Numbered from the stretch's first letter, positions 36,261 through 45,450 are shown. The stretch: 64,000 nt of DNA from Flavobacterium johnsoniae (GCF_030388325.1 NZ_CP103794.1:2542001-2606000), one strand, 5' to 3'. A program made the numbers and translations. Notes: generated by a model not told the origin, from the sequence alone.

Positions 36261-36950
36261 TTAAAATTCTGAAAAAATATAATTACCAATGTAAGATATA
36301 AAATCGTTTTGGTATTCAATATATTTTGTAAAAGTTTTATTTTCTACAAATCTTTTTTCTGATTGTTCTTTGCAAAGCTGTGCTAATGTCTCCATTAATT
36401 TGTCGTATTTTTCTACAAATTCGTCCTTTAAAAATAGATCAGAGAATAGATATTTAACGTGGAGGAAGTTTTCAAGCTCACCTAAAATAATAATCCAAAC
36501 AATTACTTTGCTTTGATCTTTTTCTTCCTTTTCTTTTATCGAGTTTGTCAATATCATTTGTTCCATTTTAGTTTTTGGACTATGCAAAGATAATTTGTCA
36601 GCTTCGTAAATATATAAATTGGTTTTCTTTATAAGACTTTCTAAAGCATTTTGTCTCATTTGGTTAATTGTGATTCTTTTTTGCATTTCTATCGCCTCTT
36701 CGGCTTTTTGACTTTCACTCTTTGAAATTATGTAAGTTAAAAAAATTAGAGAAACTGTAGATAATAGTGTAAAAAGAGGATTTAGAATTCCTCCAATAAA
36801 ATCACCAAATTCATTTTGCTTGAATTCAGACTCTTCATTAATATTGTCTATGTAATATAGTTTTAGCCCATAAGTTATGGCAAAATAAATAATTAATAAT
36901 GTAACACTTGATATCAAAATTATGGTAATAATTCTAGTTCTATTATTCAT
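36261..36950 (-). CDS. putAbiC-like membrane protein
   Basis: 229 residues with two N-terminal helices (about 8-28 and 55-77) and a helical cytoplasmic tail. Residues 47-60 (EFGDFIGGILNPLF) match the GDFxGGxLNPxF signature between the helices of putative phage abortive infection proteins (putAbiC). The tail contains KRITINQMRQNALESLIKKT and a later HVKYLFSDLF segment. It is the first gene of a probable two-gene unit with the HNH nuclease. A defence role is inferred from the signature and the partner, not from any experiment. Confidence 0.65.
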   Translation of the reverse strand: MNNRTRIITIILISSVTLLIIYFAITYGLKLYYIDNINEESEFKQNEFGDFIGGILNPLFTLLSTVSLIFLTYIISKSESQKAEEAIEMQKRITINQMRQNALESLIKKTNLYIYEADKLSLHSPKTKMEQMILTNSIKEKEEKDQSKVIVWIIILGELENFLHVKYLFSDLFLKDEFVEKYDKLMETLAQLCKEQSEKRFVENKTFTKYIEYQNDFISYIGNYIFSEF

Positions 36951-37166
36951 ATTTTTAGTTTTAAAAGATCTTAAGACTATAGTTAATTATATCACTATCT
37001 TAGTTTAATTTATTTAATGATTAATTCTATTTTTAAAACAAACATCGTTTTTAATTTAAATTAATCCCCAAGTAAAAACACCTGATTTTATTTAAATTGA
37101 TTTATATCAAAAATAAATCCCTTTAATTGAATGCTTTTACAGAAATCCATAAGGTTAATTAAAGAC

Positions 37167-37280
37167 CGAGCGCCCTAGCCCTGATAGCAGCGGCATCCTT
37201 TTTAGGCAAACGAAAAAGATCTTATTAAAATCGTAAAATTTCTGCTTAAAAAGATATAGCGGATAGCAGGATTAGCTCCA
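37167..37280. ncRNA. Flavo-1-like structured RNA element
   Basis: Contains GAGCGCCCTAGCCCTGATAG, GCAGCGGCATCCTTTTT, AAAAAGATATAGCGGATAGC and AGGATTAGCTCC. GAGC pairs with GCTC, CTA with TAG, CCTG with CAGG, and ATCCTTTTT with AAAAAGAT. This agrees with my memory of the Flavo-1 motif (Rfam), which is scattered through flavobacterial intergenic regions. It is in the 442-base gap upstream of prfA; the rest of that gap is plain AT-rich sequence with a promoter box at 37360. The strand is not settled. Confidence 0.5.
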
Positions 37281-37359
37281 AAAAATCATTATAATTCCAC
37301 TAAATATCCTCCTCAAAAAACACAAAAACACAAGACTAGAATAATCAATAAATATTTCG

Positions 37360-37367
37360 TAATTTTG
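37360..37367 (+). promoter_or_regulatory. TAATTTTG -7 box for prfA
   Basis: Exact TAnnTTTG match 25 bases before the prfA ATG. Confidence 0.55.
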
Positions 37368-37392
37368 CCGTCCAAATAAAAGGAATTAGAAA

Positions 37393-38469
37393 ATGTTAGA
37401 TAGACTTCAATATGTAAAGCAGCGTTTTGATGAGATTTCGGATTTGATTATTCAGCCGGATGTTATTTCTGATCAAAAACGATATAAGCTACTCAACCAA
37501 GAATATAAAAGCATTAAAGCTTTGGTTGATAAAAGAGAAGAATACATTCTTGTTTTAGCCAATATTGACGAAGCAAACGAAATTATTGCTGACGGTAGCG
37601 ATGCCGATATGGTGGAAATGGCTAAAATGCAGTTGGATGAAGCAAAAGAACGTTTGCCAGAATTGGAGGATGAAATCAAATTTATGTTGATTCCTAAAGA
37701 TCCTGAAGATGCTAAAAACGTTATGGTGGAGATTCGCGCGGGAACGGGTGGAGATGAAGCGAGTATTTTTGCAGGTGACTTATTCAGAATGTATACAAAA
37801 TATTGCGAAAGCATGGGGTGGAGAACTTCTGTTGTAGATATGAATGAAGGTACTTCGGGTGGTTTCAAAGAGGTTATTTTTGAAGTTACTGGAGAAGATG
37901 TTTACGGAACTTTGAAGTTTGAAGCTGGTGTACACCGTGTACAACGTGTTCCGCAAACTGAAACGCAAGGTCGTGTACATACGTCGGCGGCTACGGTTAT
38001 GGTTTTGCCAGAAGCGGAGGAGTTTGATGTTCAGGTTGATATGAACGATGTTCGTGTGGATTTCTTCTGTTCGTCTGGACCTGGTGGACAGTCGGTAAAT
38101 ACAACGAAATCGGCTGTACGTTTAACGCACATTCCAACTGGATTGGTAGCGCAATGTCAGGACGAGAAATCGCAACATAAGAATAAAGATAAAGCTTTAA
38201 TGGTATTACGTTCTCGATTGTACGAAATGGAATTAGCCAAAAAGCAAGAGGAAGATGCTAAAAAACGTAGTTCTCAGGTAAGTTCTGGAGACCGTTCGGC
38301 AAAAATCCGTACGTATAACTATGCGCAAGGTCGCGTAACTGATCACCGTGTTGGTTTAACGCTTTACGATTTAGGAAATATCATGAATGGTGATATTCAG
38401 AAAATTGTTGCCGAGTTACAATTGGTAAACAATATGGAGAAATTGAAAGAAGCTTCGGAAGTTTACTAA
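37393..38469 (+). CDS. prfA: Peptide chain release factor 1
   Basis: Recognises UAA and UAG stop codons and triggers peptide release on the ribosome. 358 residues, standard length. The codon-reading PxT motif is Pro187-Gln-Thr189 ([16 protein letters not shown]), which identifies RF1 rather than RF2 (SPF). The catalytic GGQ is at 231-233 ([17 protein letters not shown]). Monocistronic: it has its own -7 box and two terminators downstream. Confidence 0.97.
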   Translation: MLDRLQYVKQRFDEISDLIIQPDVISDQKRYKLLNQEYKSIKALVDKREEYILVLANIDEANEIIADGSDADMVEMAKMQLDEAKERLPELEDEIKFMLIPKDPEDAKNVMVEIRAGTGGDEASIFAGDLFRMYTKYCESMGWRTSVVDMNEGTSGGFKEVIFEVTGEDVYGTLKFEAGVHRVQRVPQTETQGRVHTSAATVMVLPEAEEFDVQVDMNDVRVDFFCSSGPGGQSVNTTKSAVRLTHIPTGLVAQCQDEKSQHKNKDKALMVLRSRLYEMELAKKQEEDAKKRSSQVSSGDRSAKIRTYNYAQGRVTDHRVGLTLYDLGNIMNGDIQKIVAELQLVNNMEKLKEASEVY

Positions 38470-38483
38470 ACGTAAACTTCTTG

Positions 38484-38674
38484 GGTTCAAAGGTACATAG
38501 GTACAAAGGTTCAGAGGTTTTCTGGATTTGATATAATTAAAGCCGAACTTTGTTCGGCTTTTTTGTTTTTAGAAAACAAAGTAAGAAAGTATTTGCAGGT
38601 TTGTAACGATTAAAAAAAATGTACAAAAAGTATATAAACCTCTGAGCCTTTGTACCTCTGAACCTTTATACCTT
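38484..38674. repeat. Inverted copies of the AAGGTTCAAAGG-type repeat around a terminator
   Basis: GGTACAAAGGTTCAGAGGTT (38501-38520 region) returns inverted as AACCTCTGAGCCTTTGTACC from about 38637. Same family as 40111, 51485 and 52523. Confidence 0.65.
38540..38565 (+). terminator. Terminator after prfA
   Basis: AAGCCGAAC and GTTCGGCTT around TTT, followed by a T run. Confidence 0.85.
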
Positions 38675-38684
38675 TTCAAAAAAA

Positions 38685-38719
38685 ACTTAACGAATTCATA
38701 ATTCGTTAAGTTTTTTTTT
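38685..38719 (+). terminator. Second hairpin before the DUF5723 gene
   Basis: ACTTAACGAAT and ATTCGTTAAGT around TCATA, followed by T8. Confidence 0.7.
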
Positions 38720-38775
38720 GACTTTTTTTACCTCATATTTGCTGGACCAAAAATAACCAACATTAAAATTAATCT

Positions 38776-40107
38776 ATGAAGAAAACTTTACTTTTATTAT
38801 GCTTCTTTGGAAGCTTTTTTTATGCGCGATCGCAATCGTATTTCGGATTTAGAGATGACAATTATGCGGGAATTCAGTCGGCAATTTTTAATCCGTCTGC
38901 TATTGCAGCTTCAAAGTACAGCGCCGATGTTACTCTTTTTTCTGCGAGCGGAACAGGTCAGAATGATTTGTACAGTGTGAATTTTGCCAGCATTTTAGAC
39001 GGCAGTTACGATTTTGACACCGAAGCTAATAAAAACTTTAAATCGAACAATAGAGGAAACTTTAATATCGATGTTTTAGGACCGTCTGTTATGTTCAATA
39101 TTACGCCTGTGCATAGTATGGCGATTTTTACTCGCGTGCGTAGCATTACCAATATCGTAGATGTAAACGGACAGCTTGTAGATGAGGTAAATAAGGATAC
39201 GGATTTTTCTAACAGCTTTATGATTCAAGGCGGAAATCCGAATGGTGTTACCAATTCTTGGGCAGAAATCGGAGCAAGTTATGCAACAGTTTTGCTAGAT
39301 CGCGACGATAATTTTATAAAAGGAGGAATTACCGTAAAATACTTAATGGCAGGAGTAAACGGTTACCTTAACGGAAATGACATCAGCGTAGCATTCAACA
39401 GAAATAATGCTAATCCGCAACAAAGTGAATATTATTCTACGGGAACTTTAAGAACAGCTGCAAGTTACGATTATGATAATGGCGAAGATCCGAAATTCGA
39501 TGCTGGTTCTGCTGGCGTAGGAGTTGATTTGGGTTTTACTTATGAATATCAAACTAATTGCCATACTTGTATTGGAAATAGATATAAGTTTAAATTAGCA
39601 GCTTCTATTACCGATATCGGAAAATTGAATTATAAAAATGTTGTAGAGAATACTTATAACTTAAACGGAAGAGTAACGCAAGATGATATAGAAAGTGCCG
39701 ATAATATTTTTGAATTCTTCAACGCAAATTATACTAAAGTTTCGTCGAGAAAAGGAATTCAGGCAAATCTTCCAACGGCTTTGCATACTAACTTTGATTG
39801 GAATATCAACCAGAAATTTTACTTGAATTTAAGCACTGATTTTAGTTTAGTTGATGCTAAAAAAGTAAACGGAACTGCAATTGCCAATTCGGTAAGTTTT
39901 ACGCCAAGATACGAAACAAGACAATTTAGTTTCTATGTTCCCGTAACTTACATGCAATATAGCGGAACGCAAATTGGAGCAGGTTTTAGAGCTGGACCTT
40001 TATTTGTGGGTTCTGGAACTCTTTTTACTAATTTGTTTTCAAACTCTTCTAAAGGATGCAATATTTACGCAGGTTTGAAAATTCCGATTTATCAAAATTA
40101 TAATTAA
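38776..40107 (+). CDS. DUF5723 outer-membrane protein
   Basis: 443 residues with a signal peptide (ending GSFFYARSQ). The mature part opens SYFGFRDDNYAGIQSAIFNP, the mark of DUF5723, a Bacteroidota family with PorP-like beta-barrel character. Features include FRDDNYAG near the start, CHTCIGNRYKFKL in the middle, and an ending GCNIYAGLKIPIYQNYN. Membership in the outer membrane is likely; the function is unknown and may touch T9SS or gliding. Monocistronic. Confidence 0.85.
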   Translation: MKKTLLLLCFFGSFFYARSQSYFGFRDDNYAGIQSAIFNPSAIAASKYSADVTLFSASGTGQNDLYSVNFASILDGSYDFDTEANKNFKSNNRGNFNIDVLGPSVMFNITPVHSMAIFTRVRSITNIVDVNGQLVDEVNKDTDFSNSFMIQGGNPNGVTNSWAEIGASYATVLLDRDDNFIKGGITVKYLMAGVNGYLNGNDISVAFNRNNANPQQSEYYSTGTLRTAASYDYDNGEDPKFDAGSAGVGVDLGFTYEYQTNCHTCIGNRYKFKLAASITDIGKLNYKNVVENTYNLNGRVTQDDIESADNIFEFFNANYTKVSSRKGIQANLPTALHTNFDWNINQKFYLNLSTDFSLVDAKKVNGTAIANSVSFTPRYETRQFSFYVPVTYMQYSGTQIGAGFRAGPLFVGSGTLFTNLFSNSSKGCNIYAGLKIPIYQNYN

Positions 40108-40110
40108 GAA

Positions 40111-40185
40111 GGGACAAAGAAACAAAGGTTCAAAGTTGCAGAGGTTTTCACCTTTGTTCCTTTGAACCTTTGAGACTTTGTCCCT
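40111..40185. repeat. Palindrome of the AAGGTTCAAAGG family
   Basis: GGGACAAAGAAACAAAGGTT and its imperfect complement AACCTTTGAGACTTTGTCCC form a nearly complete palindrome 3 bases past the DUF5723 gene. Confidence 0.75.
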
Positions 40186-40189
40186 AAAA

Positions 40190-40230
40190 AAAAGAGCAAA
40201 ATATACCAAAGGTAAATTTTGCTCTTTTTA
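40190..40230. terminator. Bidirectional terminator
   Basis: AAGAGCAAAAT and ATTTTGCTCTT with A and T runs outside. The rest of the gap to 40429 holds only a doubtful 32-codon minus-strand frame (40291-40389). Confidence 0.75.
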
Positions 40231-40429
40231 AAAATATAGTGAAGGTCTTATCTTCATTAACCGCTTTCCCCAAGAAGCGTATAATGAAAGTTAGATACCT
40301 AGAAATACTCTCGTATATTCAAAACATTTATATAGATTAGAGTAAACGTATACACCATTTTTTAATACTATTTCGCTTAACTTTTCCATAATACTTAAAT
40401 ATTAAGTTAGACAATTACTCTTTAGACGT

Positions 40430-40804
40430 TTAATATTGTGATTCTTCGTCTTCTTCTTCAGAAGCTTGATTTGAAGATTCGTTTTGTGGTTTAGAAACCA
40501 GATTAGTTACAATCAATTGGACAACAGATCCTAGAATGCCTTTAAACATAGAATCTCCTTTTCCGACAATAAATCTTTTAGCCAGATATCCGATTCCGAT
40601 GCTAATAGCAGATTGTGCCAAATGACTTTTGAAACCTACCGTTTCATTAATTTCTTCAACCGTATTTCGAATTAGATTTATCGGTTTTAGATTTTCTTTA
40701 ATCTCGTCAACATGATTTTTGATGGCGCACCATTCTGTATCTTGACGAACTTCTAATTCTTGAATTTTTTGATTTAATTGATCAATATTGTAAATGGCTT
40801 CCAT
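40430..40804 (-). CDS. Small helical protein with one membrane-like segment
   Basis: 124 residues. The first 60 are coiled-coil-like (NIDQLNQKIQELEVRQDTEW); then comes a hydrophobic/glycine stretch (LAQSAISIGIGYLAKRFIVG, SMFKGILGSVVQLIVTNLVS) and an acidic, serine-rich tail. I recognise no named family. It is the last gene of a stress-type cluster and follows the holin-like gene by 37 bases, so co-transcription is likely. It may act at the membrane with its neighbours. Confidence 0.65.
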   Translation of the reverse strand: MEAIYNIDQLNQKIQELEVRQDTEWCAIKNHVDEIKENLKPINLIRNTVEEINETVGFKSHLAQSAISIGIGYLAKRFIVGKGDSMFKGILGSVVQLIVTNLVSKPQNESSNQASEEEDEESQY

Positions 40805-40841
40805 AAATTAGTCTTTTAAAATTATCAATAAATTAAACCTT

Positions 40842-41201
40842 TTAGTTTTTAGTTTCTTTTAGTATACTCGAAATGATAGTATTACCAATTGGAGTCTTAA
40901 TTATTTTATGATGTGATTTTACCACTATTATGGCAACTAACAGATAAAAAAGTGCCATAATAAAAAATCCATAATAATATTCTCCCAGTTCTTTCCCAAT
41001 CCATAAACTGATTCCGATATTTAAAAACAAGGTAAAAAATGCAACAACAATACCGATTGCAATCTTAGATGCCAACGATGATACACCATCGGCCACTGAA
41101 CATACAGTTTTCAGTTTTAATAATTCTAAACTTGTTTTTGCGTAGTTTTCAGCTTTTTCGTAAAGATTTAAATCTTCGTTTGTTGTTGCATTTGGTTCCA
41201 T
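40842..41201 (-). CDS. Holin-like superfamily III membrane protein
   Basis: 119 residues: an N-terminal amphipathic helix (NLYEKAENYAKTSLELLKLK) and two membrane helices (IAIGIVVAFFTLFLNIGISL and YYGFFIMALFYLLVAIIVV). This layout matches the phage holin/YqjE-type family (DUF1469), which in chromosomes accompanies YtxH and stress genes. Not evidence of a prophage. Likely in one operon with the 40430 gene and with YtxH. Confidence 0.75.
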   Translation of the reverse strand: MEPNATTNEDLNLYEKAENYAKTSLELLKLKTVCSVADGVSSLASKIAIGIVVAFFTLFLNIGISLWIGKELGEYYYGFFIMALFYLLVAIIVVKSHHKIIKTPIGNTIISSILKETKN

Positions 41202-41268
41202 GATATAGGGTTTTATGGTTTGAAAATTTCACTAATTAATTCTGAGATTAATAGAATTAATTCTGAGA

Positions 41269-41553
41269 TTAATAGTTTGATTTTACTGTTTTAACATCAT
41301 CTTTCAAGGTGTTGTAATCCTCTTTCACTTGGTTTAATTTAGATTTTCCTTCTTCAAGAATTTCTTTACCGTTTGAAGTGATAGTGTTTACTACGTTATC
41401 AAATTTTGTTTTAAGGTTATCTCCGTAATCTTTCGATTTATCTTTGATTTTTTTTCTAGTGTTAGAACCTTTGTCTGGTGCAAACAATACTCCAATAAAT
41501 GCTCCCGCCGCTGCGGCTCCTAATATTCCTAAAATTGTGCTACTTGCTTTCAT
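41269..41553 (-). CDS. YtxH-domain protein
   Basis: 94 residues. An N-terminal membrane segment rich in glycine and alanine (ILGILGAAAAGAFIGVLFAP) is followed by DKGSNTRKKIKDKSKDYGDN and a long amphipathic helix. YtxH proteins are general-stress proteins in Bacillus and are frequent in Bacteroidota; the molecular role is open. It lies between the holin-like and lmo0937-like genes. Confidence 0.85.
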   Translation of the reverse strand: MKASSTILGILGAAAAGAFIGVLFAPDKGSNTRKKIKDKSKDYGDNLKTKFDNVVNTITSNGKEILEEGKSKLNQVKEDYNTLKDDVKTVKSNY

Positions 41554-41607
41554 AATAATTGATTTAGTGATTAATATTTAATAAATTGTTGATTTAATAT
41601 GTGATTT

Positions 41608-41760
41608 TTAAATTTCTCGACCTTTAATAAGTCTAAGAAGAATGGCAATAATGGCAATAACTAACAGTATATGGATAATGCTTCCGAAACTGTAAACAAA
41701 GAACCCTAAAGCCCAAAGTATTACCAGAATAACCGCGATTGTATATAATAAATTTGACAT
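41608..41760 (-). CDS. lmo0937-family small membrane protein
   Basis: 50 residues: MSNLLYTIAVILVILWALGF, then FVYSFGSIIHILLVI and AIIAILLRLIKGREI. Two helices joined by the conserved GSIIHILLVIA motif define this family, known from Listeria stress genes. The ATG is at 41758-41760 and the stop at 41608-41610. It sits in the stress cluster between YtxH and the beta-barrel gene. Confidence 0.85.
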   Translation of the reverse strand: MSNLLYTIAVILVILWALGFFVYSFGSIIHILLVIAIIAILLRLIKGREI

Positions 41761-41796
41761 GGTTTTTATTTTACTGGTTAATAATTAATTCTTTTT

Positions 41797-42444
41797 TTAA
41801 TTTAACTTATACGAAAGATATAATGTCAAATTGCTGTTTTTTGCGTCTGGAAATGTGTAAGTTGTTCCTAAAGTGGTTCTTTCTTTTCCAACAGTTGTTA
41901 AACCGTAATTGTAACGTACGCCAATACTAACTGGATCAAAATCAACTCCAACACCAGCTGCGATACCTGCATCAAATTTGGCAAGGTCATCTCTGTCAAT
42001 ATTTTGTTCGAATTCAATATCTCCGCTCCCAGTTACTTTAGAACTAACTAAATAAGAAGCATAACCACCCGCGTGAATGTTAAAGTTCTTAGTTACATTT
42101 ACTCTAACTAACAATGGAACTTCAATATAATTCAATTTGAACTTTGCATCTCCATTAAATCCAGCACCGCTGTATTCTAGTTTTGCTCCTTTAGTAGTGA
42201 ATAAAACCTCTGGCTGAATAGCTACAAAGTCAGAGATAGGAAGTGTAGCGTAAACCCCAGCATTAAATCCGTATAAGATATTGTTGTCATCTACGTCATC
42301 TCCGTTATTTACTAAGTTTGACATATTGAATCCTCCTTTTACCCCAAATTCGGTGTTTACATTATTGTCCTGTGCGTGCAGCATTCCAAACGAAGCTGAT
42401 AAAAAAAGTGTTAAGGCGCATAAAAAATTGGCTTGTAATTTCAT
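41797..42444 (-). CDS. Outer-membrane beta-barrel protein (PorT-like family)
   Basis: 215 residues with a signal peptide (ending SFGMLHAQ) and an 8-strand-type barrel: TEFGVKGGFNMSNLV, FVAIQPEVLFTTKGAKL, NYIEVPLLVRVNVTKNFNIH and AGVGVDFDPVSIGVRYNYGL, ending LTLYLSYKLN. These are the marks of the PF13568-type outer membrane barrels of Bacteroidota. A structural or stress-barrier role is inferred from its place in the cluster. Confidence 0.85.
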   Translation of the reverse strand: MKLQANFLCALTLFLSASFGMLHAQDNNVNTEFGVKGGFNMSNLVNNGDDVDDNNILYGFNAGVYATLPISDFVAIQPEVLFTTKGAKLEYSGAGFNGDAKFKLNYIEVPLLVRVNVTKNFNIHAGGYASYLVSSKVTGSGDIEFEQNIDRDDLAKFDAGIAAGVGVDFDPVSIGVRYNYGLTTVGKERTTLGTTYTFPDAKNSNLTLYLSYKLN

Positions 42445-42480
42445 AGTTAAAAATTTAGTTAATAGATTGATAATAGGCGT

Positions 42481-43050
42481 TTATACATTTTGTTTTCTTA
42501 ATCTTTCGGTTTCCCTTAAAAGTTTGTATTGTTCAGGCAGATATCGCAGTACTAATTCCAAGATTTTTTTATCATTTGTTTCTCTTGAAATAGATTCAAA
42601 TAACTCAATCTGGTCGTCTAAAGCTTCTTTCGTGGCGTTTAAATAAATATCATTAAAATCATTTGTTTTTGCATCAGTTAGGTTGTACAGGTCTATTTTG
42701 TGCATGGCATTGATTTCCGTTATTACAATGAGCTTTCTATTGGCCATTCTTGTTATTTCATTTAGCAATTGCGTTTCTCTGAATTCGATTCTCTGACTTA
42801 ATTGCTTTACGATAACGTCTGAACTTTTTTGTTGTGCAATTTGACTTTTAGAAATAATTCCTTTACTTAAATTCGCCGTCGAAATAAAAAAGAAAACTTC
42901 TGTTTTTTCTTTTTCATTAATTGCAAAAGATTGATTCTTTAAAGACTTTTCTATTGGATTTATTCTTTTGCAAGATGAGCTGCAAATGATTATCGCCGAT
43001 AAGAAAAAGACTTTAAAAAAGATAGTCTTTAGATGGTGAATTTTGTTCAT
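42481..43050 (-). CDS. DUF4142-like lipoprotein
   Basis: 189 residues with a lipobox (CSSSCKR, Cys27). The mature part is all-helical: FFISTANLSKGIISKSQIAQ, QKSSDVIVKQLSQRIEFRET, then LLNEITRMANRKLIV and LPEQYKLLRETERLR. The helix lengths and the position of the QKSSDVIVKQ segment fit the ferritin-like DUF4142 family, often found with stress genes, but key residues are weak. The -7 region upstream reads CATCTTTGTAATGTAATA on minus, shared with the sRNA-like units at 49305 and 49711. Confidence 0.6.
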   Translation of the reverse strand: MNKIHHLKTIFFKVFFLSAIIICSSSCKRINPIEKSLKNQSFAINEKEKTEVFFFISTANLSKGIISKSQIAQQKSSDVIVKQLSQRIEFRETQLLNEITRMANRKLIVITEINAMHKIDLYNLTDAKTNDFNDIYLNATKEALDDQIELFESISRETNDKKILELVLRYLPEQYKLLRETERLRKQNV

Positions 43051-43122
43051 TATTACTTCATAAAGTATTACATTACAAAGATGCTAACGAATGCAAGAAT
43101 TTACTTTACAGCATAAAAAAGA

Positions 43123-43162
43123 AACGTTATATAATTCCCATAATGGATTTATATAACGTTAT
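43123..43162 (-). terminator. Hairpin after the histidine kinase gene
   Basis: A perfect 12-base stem AACGTTATATAA and TTATATAACGTT around a 14-base loop, followed by an AT-rich run. Confidence 0.6.
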
Positions 43163-43184
43163 TTATGTGTTTTTTTAATGAAGT

Positions 43185-44969
43185 TTAATCGGGTAGAAAC
43201 ACCGTAAATACTGAGCCTTCGCCCATAGTACTGTTGGCTATAATATGACCTTTATGATTCTCTACAATTTTTTTGCAGATAGCCAAACCAATTCCAGTTC
43301 CGGGATATTCTGTTTTAGAATGAAGACGCTGAAAAAGAATAAAAATGGTTTCTTTAAATTGCGGATCAAATCCCATTCCGTTATCGGTGAAAGTTATTTT
43401 ATGGAATTTCTTTACAGATTGATCGACAATTTCTGGATAATCTGAAGAACTAACTTTTTCGCTAGAAATTGAAATTTCTGGTTCAACTCCAGGGCGACTA
43501 TATTTTAATGAATTTCCAATTAAATTAATGAACAGCTGTTCGATCTGATATGGAATTACCGATAATTTTGGAAGCTTGTTTGATTTGATAACAGCCTTCT
43601 TGTCTTCAATTACTTCTGCTAATTCAGACTCAGCATTATCAAGAAGTTCGTTGAGATTTATTTTTATAAATTCCTTTTTAGTAGTGTTAGTTCGAGAAAA
43701 TAAAAGCAAATCATCAATTAAGACACGCATTCTTTTAGCAGAAACCTCAATTTTTGTGATATAATTTTTACCGCTTTCAGACATAACTTCTTTATCTGCA
43801 TCTGAAACTCGAGAAATGAAAGTTTGAATTTTTCTAAGAGGTTCCTGCAAATCGTGACTCGCAACATGATTGAAAGAAGCTAATTCTTTATTGCTTTTTT
43901 CTAATTCTTTGTTTCGTTCCTGAAGTTCGATATTTAGTAAATGTTCGTCAGTAATATCGAAATTGATTCCTAATAAAATTTTACTTCCTTGTTGATCTGT
44001 AACCAATTTTCCGGCAGTTTTAAAGTAACGAACCTCAAAATCTGGTCGCACAATTTTATAATATAAAAAAGGAACCTTTTTGTCTTCGATAATTTCGTCT
44101 ATAGATTTTGCTACAGCGTCTTTATCGTCTGGATGCACATATTTTAAAAGTGTTTCTTTGCTCGGTACAAAAGAATTGGGTTCGAAACCTAATAATCTGA
44201 ACTGATTGTCAGAATAGTCAATTTTATCGGCATCCAAATCCCATTGCCAAGTACTGAAATTACCAATACTTTCAGATTCGGCAATTAAACCAGAAGAAAT
44301 TAAAAGTCTTTTGTTGAATACTTTTAGGCGTTCAAAATCACGGCTGATTTGTCTATAAGCCAATAAGATAAAACTTAAGGCAACCAGGAATAATGAAATC
44401 GAAAAAAGAGGACTTAAAGAAATTTCCGCATCATAAATTTTAAGTCTTTTTTTGAGATAGGTTTTTTCAATATCATTCATTTCATCTACCTTAAAACGAA
44501 TGTTTTCCATCAAAATTCGACCACCAAACATGTGATTGTCTAATTTTCTTTTATCGTATGTTTTTGGATCGCTGTATTTTAAACAGTTTTCAAAAGAAAC
44601 AAAACGAAGCGTAATGAGTTTGAAAAGTTTTTGAAGATTTTCCTGCTGCTGCGGATTATCAGCAGTTAATTTTTTTAAGGTAATAAAAGATGTATTTACT
44701 TTATCTCGAGAATAAATATAAGGAGTCAAAAAACGGGCGTTGCGAGTAATGATATATCCTCGCTGGCCCGTTTCTGCATCTTTTATAGCCGACATTAAGC
44801 GTTCGAGCTGAATGTTTATTTCATAAGTATGCATAACCAGTTTGCTCGATTCGTTCAAGTCCTGATTATGTTTGTAAGCAATTGAAGATAGAAATAACAG
44901 AATGAAAACTGCGATTACAAAAATAACTCTCAAAGAGTTTGAAGAATTAAAATTTGGTATCCATTTCAT
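43185..44969 (-). CDS. Sensor histidine kinase with CHASE3 and PAS domains
   Basis: 594 residues. In order: membrane helix (about 13-31); CHASE3 domain with MSAIKDAETGQRGYIITRN (59-77); second helix (about 185-205); PAS domain with YSDNQFRLLGFEPNSF; HisKA with phospho-acceptor His372 in ASHDLQEPLRKIQ; and an ATPase domain with NLIGNSLKYSRPG, FTDNGMGFDP and GTGIGLAICKKIVENHKG. It senses an outside or membrane signal and passes phosphate on. The response regulator gene is 10 bases upstream on the same strand and is its likely partner. CHASE3 ligands are not known. Confidence 0.93.
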   Translation of the reverse strand: MKWIPNFNSSNSLRVIFVIAVFILLFLSSIAYKHNQDLNESSKLVMHTYEINIQLERLMSAIKDAETGQRGYIITRNARFLTPYIYSRDKVNTSFITLKKLTADNPQQQENLQKLFKLITLRFVSFENCLKYSDPKTYDKRKLDNHMFGGRILMENIRFKVDEMNDIEKTYLKKRLKIYDAEISLSPLFSISLFLVALSFILLAYRQISRDFERLKVFNKRLLISSGLIAESESIGNFSTWQWDLDADKIDYSDNQFRLLGFEPNSFVPSKETLLKYVHPDDKDAVAKSIDEIIEDKKVPFLYYKIVRPDFEVRYFKTAGKLVTDQQGSKILLGINFDITDEHLLNIELQERNKELEKSNKELASFNHVASHDLQEPLRKIQTFISRVSDADKEVMSESGKNYITKIEVSAKRMRVLIDDLLLFSRTNTTKKEFIKINLNELLDNAESELAEVIEDKKAVIKSNKLPKLSVIPYQIEQLFINLIGNSLKYSRPGVEPEISISSEKVSSSDYPEIVDQSVKKFHKITFTDNGMGFDPQFKETIFILFQRLHSKTEYPGTGIGLAICKKIVENHKGHIIANSTMGEGSVFTVFLPD

Positions 44970-44979
44970 TGGTATGCAC

Positions 44980-45429
44980 TTATTTTAGTCGCAGCAAGAA
45001 ATTATCACGGTTTAACCCAGAGGTATGATAGTGCCAGTTTACGGTCACGACTTCATTAATTATTTTTTTTAACGTATTAAAATCGCTTGGCTTTTTAATG
45101 TAAATATTTGCACCCTGGATAAAGGTATCTTCAATATCTTCCTCAGAAGAAGAGGTAGAATAAATTGCAATAATTATATCTTTTAAACGATCCGTTTTTT
45201 TGATTTCGATTAAACATTCTTTACCCGTTTTTTTAGGCATGTTCAAATCTAGAAACAAAATATCTGGAAGTTTATTGTCTGTATTATGTAGATGATCCAT
45301 TAATTGCATCCCGTCGTGAACAAAACTTACATTAGTTTGTATTTTTATTTCTTCAAAAGCATCTTTAAAGAAAAGACGGTCATCTTCATCATCATCGGCA
45401 AGTAAAATGTGTAATGCGTTTTTTTGCAT
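44980..45429 (-). CDS. Single-domain response regulator
   Basis: 149 residues, one receiver domain and no output domain. The acidic pocket is ADDDEDD (11-17), the phospho-acceptor Asp61 is in FLDLNMPKKTG, and the conserved lysine is in IYIKKPSDF. This is the Rcp1-like type often paired with phytochrome- or CHASE3-type kinases. It lies between the kinase and an AraC-type regulator, and probably relays the signal by protein contacts. Confidence 0.9.
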   Translation of the reverse strand: MQKNALHILLADDDEDDRLFFKDAFEEIKIQTNVSFVHDGMQLMDHLHNTDNKLPDILFLDLNMPKKTGKECLIEIKKTDRLKDIIIAIYSTSSSEEDIEDTFIQGANIYIKKPSDFNTLKKIINEVVTVNWHYHTSGLNRDNFLLRLK

Positions 45430-45450
45430 TTGCGTTCGGTATTTGGGTTT

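Noticed and set aside
40291..40389. A 32-codon minus-strand frame (MEKLSEIVLKNGVYVYSNLY...) in the gap before the stress cluster
   Set aside because: Short, no clear ribosome site or family, could be chance; not listed as a gene.
40842..41201. Holin-like protein as a sign of a prophage
   Set aside because: No capsid, portal, integrase or lysis genes nearby; neighbours are stress genes and this family is common on chromosomes.
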